A stretch of DNA of 64,000 bases from PWXP01 sp040772845 (GTDB lineage Bacteria; Planctomycetota; Planctomycetia; Pirellulales; Thermoguttaceae), in contig JAXGXG010000002.1 in NCBI GenBank assembly GCA_040772845.1, forward strand, positions 124,001 through 188,000, written 5' to 3'. Of this stretch, positions 60,939-64,000 are shown piece by piece. Positions within the stretch are counted from its first letter, which is position 1; each line of letters begins with the position of its first letter. The notes under the pieces were generated by a model. That model did not search any database and had not been told where the DNA came from. It was given only the letters and a program-made list of their open reading frames with translations. A program made the position numbers and the translations under genes.

Positions 60939-62651
60939 TTGATCGCATTGCGAACCTTCGTGGCCTTTGGGTTCCTGTCGTGGACGATCGGGCAATTCGC
61001 GGCAGCCGCGCCGTTTGAGCAGGGCGCAAACGCGGGCGAAGCGCCCAGCAAGCTCGTTGTTACCTGCTGGGGGGCGGCCGGTTGGGTCTCCGGATCGCTC
61101 CACCTGCTGGATACGGGCAACGGCCGGTGGATGATCGACTGCGGAACGGTGTTTGCCGAGGGGCCGCAAACGGATGGGTGGGAGCGGGACGAGGCTCAAA
61201 GCGGGAGCGAGGCACGTTTTACGCCCATCCCCGTCGAGGCGGCCGGAATCGACGCCTTACTGCTGACCCACGCGCATGCCGACCATTGCGGCCGGGTTCC
61301 GCTGCTGGTGAACTCCGGCTTTTCCGGGCCGATCATCGCCACGCAGGCGACTTTCGCGCTGCTCGGCCCCATGCTGGGCAATGCCGTGCGATTCGACCTG
61401 CACCAGCCGCGTGCGTGGATTTGGTCGGATCGTTCGCGAGCCAACGCTCAACGCGAGGGCCGCCGATTGACGGTTCATTGGCAAGAATGCGGCTACGCCA
61501 CGAAGATTGCCGACCGGAACCGGGCCACGCTCACCGCAACCGGCGAGAAGCTCGAAGAGCATCTTGCGGGCCTGGTTCCGCCGTTGAAAGCCACCTTTTG
61601 CAGGATGTGCATCAAGGCGGAGGTGGATTCCATCATGGGCCGCGTCCGTACGGTGGAATATCGGGAGCCGATTCGGCTTGCGCCGGGCGTTCGCGCCGGG
61701 TTGCTCGACGCGGGCCACATCCCCGGCTCGGCAAGCGTCATGATGGAGGTTGAGCTTGGCGGGAATCGGTTCCGCATTCTCTTCTCGGGCGATTTGGGCA
61801 GCGACCTTTCGCCCGTTCTTGCCGGACCGAGTCCGGCGCCCAATGCCGATGCCGTCTTCGTCGAGGCAACCTATGGGGCCGCGCGACGCGGGCCGGAGGT
61901 CGCCGGGGAGCGGGACCGCTTCCGCCGGCAAGTTGGCGAGGTGGTGCGGCGGAACGGCATTGCATGGATTCCGTGCTACGCGCTCGACCGAACCCAAAGG
62001 ATCCTCTACGAACTCCACCTCGCCCAACGGGAAGAACTGTTGCCCGATACGCTGCCCATCTACTGCGCCTCGCCCACGGCCAAGGAAATCACCGCCCTCT
62101 ATCGCGACAATCGCCGGGCAGGCTGGTTTCGCGACGCGGTGGCCGGCGACGCCGAGGCGTTCTCGCCCCGCGAAGTGCTCACGACGATCCCCTCGCATGC
62201 CAAACTGCCGAAACCCTGCATCGTCATCTCGACCAGTGACATGGTTTACACGGCCTGGATGCAGTCGCTTCTGCGCCAGTTGTTGCCCGAGGCGTCCACT
62301 GCCGTGCTGCTGGTCGGCTACTGCGATCCGCGCAGCGCCGCGGGGCGTTTGAAGGCCGGCGCGCGTGAACTGTCCATCGACGGGCAGGCTACGCCGGTTG
62401 CCGCCGCGGTCCACTCCTTCGGTTGTTTCTCCGGCCACGGCGACGCGACGGACATCGACCGCTGGCTGGGCAACATCGCCCCCTCGGCCCCAATCTTCCT
62501 GGTCCACGGGGCGCCGGAAGAACTCAGCGCCAGGGCCGACCAGCTTCGCGAACTCGGCCGGCGGAGCGTCCATGTTCCCGAGCCGGGAAGACCGATCGAC
62601 CTGATTGAGGCCATTCGCGCCGGTCGCGACGTTCCCACGCCGCAGATGTAG
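60939..62651 (+). CDS. Metallo-beta-lactamase/beta-CASP protein with a signal peptide
   Basis: 570 residues. The N-terminus (M)IALRTFVAFGFLSWTIGQFA is a clear signal peptide. The metal ligands of the MBL fold are present: LLTHAHADHCGRV (His111, His113, Asp115, His116), LDAGHIPGSASVMM and LFSGDLGSD. The beta-CASP part has IPCYALDRTQRILYEL and VGYCDPRSAAGRLKAGA, ending SGHGDATDIDRW and FLVHGAPEELSARADQL. This is the layout of CPSF73/RNase J-like exonucleases, but export is unexpected. The TTG at 60939 has GGAG ten bases upstream; a TTG at 60870 is the alternative and would bury the signal. Confidence 0.87.
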   Translation: MIALRTFVAFGFLSWTIGQFAAAAPFEQGANAGEAPSKLVVTCWGAAGWVSGSLHLLDTGNGRWMIDCGTVFAEGPQTDGWERDEAQSGSEARFTPIPVEAAGIDALLLTHAHADHCGRVPLLVNSGFSGPIIATQATFALLGPMLGNAVRFDLHQPRAWIWSDRSRANAQREGRRLTVHWQECGYATKIADRNRATLTATGEKLEEHLAGLVPPLKATFCRMCIKAEVDSIMGRVRTVEYREPIRLAPGVRAGLLDAGHIPGSASVMMEVELGGNRFRILFSGDLGSDLSPVLAGPSPAPNADAVFVEATYGAARRGPEVAGERDRFRRQVGEVVRRNGIAWIPCYALDRTQRILYELHLAQREELLPDTLPIYCASPTAKEITALYRDNRRAGWFRDAVAGDAEAFSPREVLTTIPSHAKLPKPCIVISTSDMVYTAWMQSLLRQLLPEASTAVLLVGYCDPRSAAGRLKAGARELSIDGQATPVAAAVHSFGCFSGHGDATDIDRWLGNIAPSAPIFLVHGAPEELSARADQLRELGRRSVHVPEPGRPIDLIEAIRAGRDVPTPQM

Positions 62652-62869
62652 CCGTTCACGAGGCGGCGCAGACCGTTCTCTCCGCGTCACTCGAAACGGA
62701 AGGGCGCAAGCCCTCCGGTCCTAGCGTGGATTGTTCATATCGGCCGGAACAAGGTCGCGAAGAGCCTTGCCAAAGGCGGCACTACGAACGGGGCCAGCGG
62801 AAATCCGTTTCGTTTGACTGCTTCCCAGCGATAGGAAGTATGACCGCTTCCCTCCCTTGAACGGTTTGG

Positions 62870-63100
62870 CTAAGCTGCCGGGGTCGTCCCGGAGGGCGTG
62901 GCCCCTGCAGAACCGGAGGGGCAGCCCCGGTCAGCTTCAGCCGTTGGTTCGACGCACTTCTTCGGGTGAACCAGCCGTGCACCTAGCGCAGCTTGCCGCT
63001 TCCGAACGTCGGCGAAAAACGCGCGGACGTCATAGTTGCATTCCGCCGCTAGCTTCTCTCGGGTCCGGTGGACTTCCGCAACAATAGGATCTTCCCACAT
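62870..63100 (-). CDS. Small helical partner of the PIN toxin (putative antitoxin), copy 2
   Basis: 76 residues. WEDPIVAEVHRTREKLAAEC and FADVRKRQAALGARLVHPKK match the helical part of copy 1 at 55682. The last ~25 residues (EADRGCPSGSAGATPSGTTP) are encoded by an intergenic repeat-like stretch (62870-62950) and look unnatural. It starts 4 bp after the PIN stop. Confidence 0.7.
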   Translation of the reverse strand: MWEDPIVAEVHRTREKLAAECNYDVRAFFADVRKRQAALGARLVHPKKCVEPTAEADRGCPSGSAGATPSGTTPAA

Positions 63101-63104
63101 GGTG

Positions 63105-63575
63105 CTATGCTCCCATGAGTTCCTCGGGCGTGCATATTACGGGCATTCGGTGGCCCAACTTCTCACACACCACTGCTATTCTCCTCGCGATCTGTGCGTT
63201 TGCCAAGTGCCTGCAATTCCAGGTTAGCAGATAGTCCACCGCGTGAACTGCCGAGACAGCAACATGTGCGGCGTCAGGAAAAGGGTGCGGTGGAAGGATA
63301 CCGGCAGCCATGATGGCCTGCGTCAACGCCTCGACGTCTTCGCTGACCTCGAGTGTTGACAGGGCGCCGATGATCGCGAATCGCTTTCTTACTTCCTCGG
63401 GATCGCCGACCGAGGCTTCGTCGATGACGACCTGGGAGACGGAGCACTCAAACTCGCCACGTCGATTCGCCCACCATTCGTGAGTCGTCTGTTGGTGCCC
63501 CGCGACAATCACGTCACGACTGGGACGAGCGACCAGGTAACTGATGAACGTCGTTTCCAGATAGACCGATTCCAT
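63105..63575 (-). CDS. PIN-domain protein (VapC-like), copy 2
   Basis: 156 residues. MESVYLETTFISYLVARPSR, SQVVIDEASVGDPEEVRKRF, PDAAHVAVSAVHAVDYLLTW and NCRHLANAQIARRI carry the same acidic and polar residues as copy 1 at 55899. Probably a ribonuclease toxin; paired with the small gene downstream. Confidence 0.83.
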   Translation of the reverse strand: MESVYLETTFISYLVARPSRDVIVAGHQQTTHEWWANRRGEFECSVSQVVIDEASVGDPEEVRKRFAIIGALSTLEVSEDVEALTQAIMAAGILPPHPFPDAAHVAVSAVHAVDYLLTWNCRHLANAQIARRIAVVCEKLGHRMPVICTPEELMGA

Positions 63576-63920
63576 GTTCGTCCTTCACCACAGCGGTCGA
63601 GGCGGCCGTACTGCTAGCGTCCCCCGTTTCTCCAGGTCGGAATTTCGTCTTGAACTACCTTGAGGACCCCGTCTTTTCGGAATTCGTCCGTGATCGTAAT
63701 TGCCTTTCCCTGAAAAGCGCCGGTCCATGTCCAGTAGCCAAGAATGATAACCTACGAACTGGCCGCGTTAGCCGACCTTTTCACGGCCGCCTTATCGGCC
63801 TTGGTCTTGCCCCTACCGGAGATGTCACCGCCAAGCAGCCCGACACAGAGCAGCATGAACACCGCCAGGATTATGCTTCTCGTTGACCTCCGAACCTATT
63901 ATTCTACCCCCATTACCCTT
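63576..63920. other. Intergenic, doubtful hydrophobic minus-strand frame only
   Basis: On the minus strand around 63770-63890 a short frame could encode RSTRSIILAVFMLLCVGLLG... but it has no good start codon. No gene is supported. Confidence 0.4.
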
Positions 63921-64000
63921 TGCCGGAAGGGCCATCCCAGAAACCATGATCCTAGCCCGTCCAGAGGGCCGCGGCAAGCGGTTCCGACAGAAGTCTCACG
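63921..64000 (+). repeat. 289-bp dispersed repeat, copy 3 (cut by the window end)
   Basis: From GCCCGTCCAGAGGGCC (63955 on) the sequence follows copies 1 and 2; the preceding ~35 bp match the start of the copy 2 spacer (58287). The rest lies outside the window. Confidence 0.8.

Noticed and set aside
63770..63890. Short hydrophobic minus-strand frame near the window end
   Set aside because: No standard start codon in frame after the upstream stop except deep inside the hydrophobic part.
1..64000. tRNA or rRNA genes
   Set aside because: No cloverleaf with a GGTTCGAATC arm in a proper context and no conserved rRNA segments were found by eye; the GATTCGAATC near 34466 lies inside the RAYT coding region.

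Overview
The window looks like chromosomal DNA of a planctomycete, most likely of the Pirellulales/Planctomycetales type. The reasons are two DUF1559 pilin-like proteins, a PEP-CTERM beta-repeat protein, transthyretin-like lipoproteins, large hydrazine-synthase-alpha-like (HzsA-like) cytochromes, a DUF4855 protein, high GC, loose operons and many decayed mobile elements. No rRNA, tRNA or CRISPR array was seen.

Region 1 (0-13.7 kb) is mostly housekeeping: purC, a GH10-like protein, an SHD1/esterase protein, tilS, the rny-ymdB pair, a DUF2752 membrane protein, lipoproteins, a hydrolase-like protein without a recognisable catalytic triad, and a TPR lipoprotein. Region 2 (12.5-23.6 kb) reads as one sugar-related locus: a XylR-type AraC regulator, a terminator, then a PEP-CTERM adhesin-like protein with a 783-bp in-frame duplication, DUF1559, a lipoprotein, an HzsA-like cytochrome, a Tat-exported cupin resembling D-lyxose isomerase, an SDR dehydrogenase and deoC. 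Region 3 (23.6-45.1 kb) is accessory DNA: a VapBC-like pair, RHS remnants, a DUF4855/discoidin protein, a second HzsA-like cytochrome, a DegT aminotransferase, a RAYT transposase between inverted REP ends, an FGGY kinase, a third HzsA-like gene that is truncated and split by an IS3 element, an AraC regulator with a possible Tat-leader small ORF, HicAB, a nonsense-mutated IS5 copy, a D12 DNA methylase and a DUF4143 ATPase.

Region 4 (45.1-55.6 kb) returns to ordinary genes: a GNAT enzyme, an exported FAD oxidoreductase, dinG, pyk, rpsO, pnp and a soluble histidine kinase. Region 5 (55.6-64 kb) mixes two paralogous PIN-toxin pairs, a 289-bp direct repeat (two full copies and one cut by the window end) around orphan genes, a group II intron wreck, a second DUF1559 protein and an apparently exported beta-CASP metallo-beta-lactamase protein.

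The most notable signals are the repeated HzsA-like modules, several families of palindromic dispersed repeats that share a core sequence, and short duplicated gene fragments flanking accessory genes (HicAB and the DUF4143 ATPase). All calls come from reading the sequence; no database search was run.
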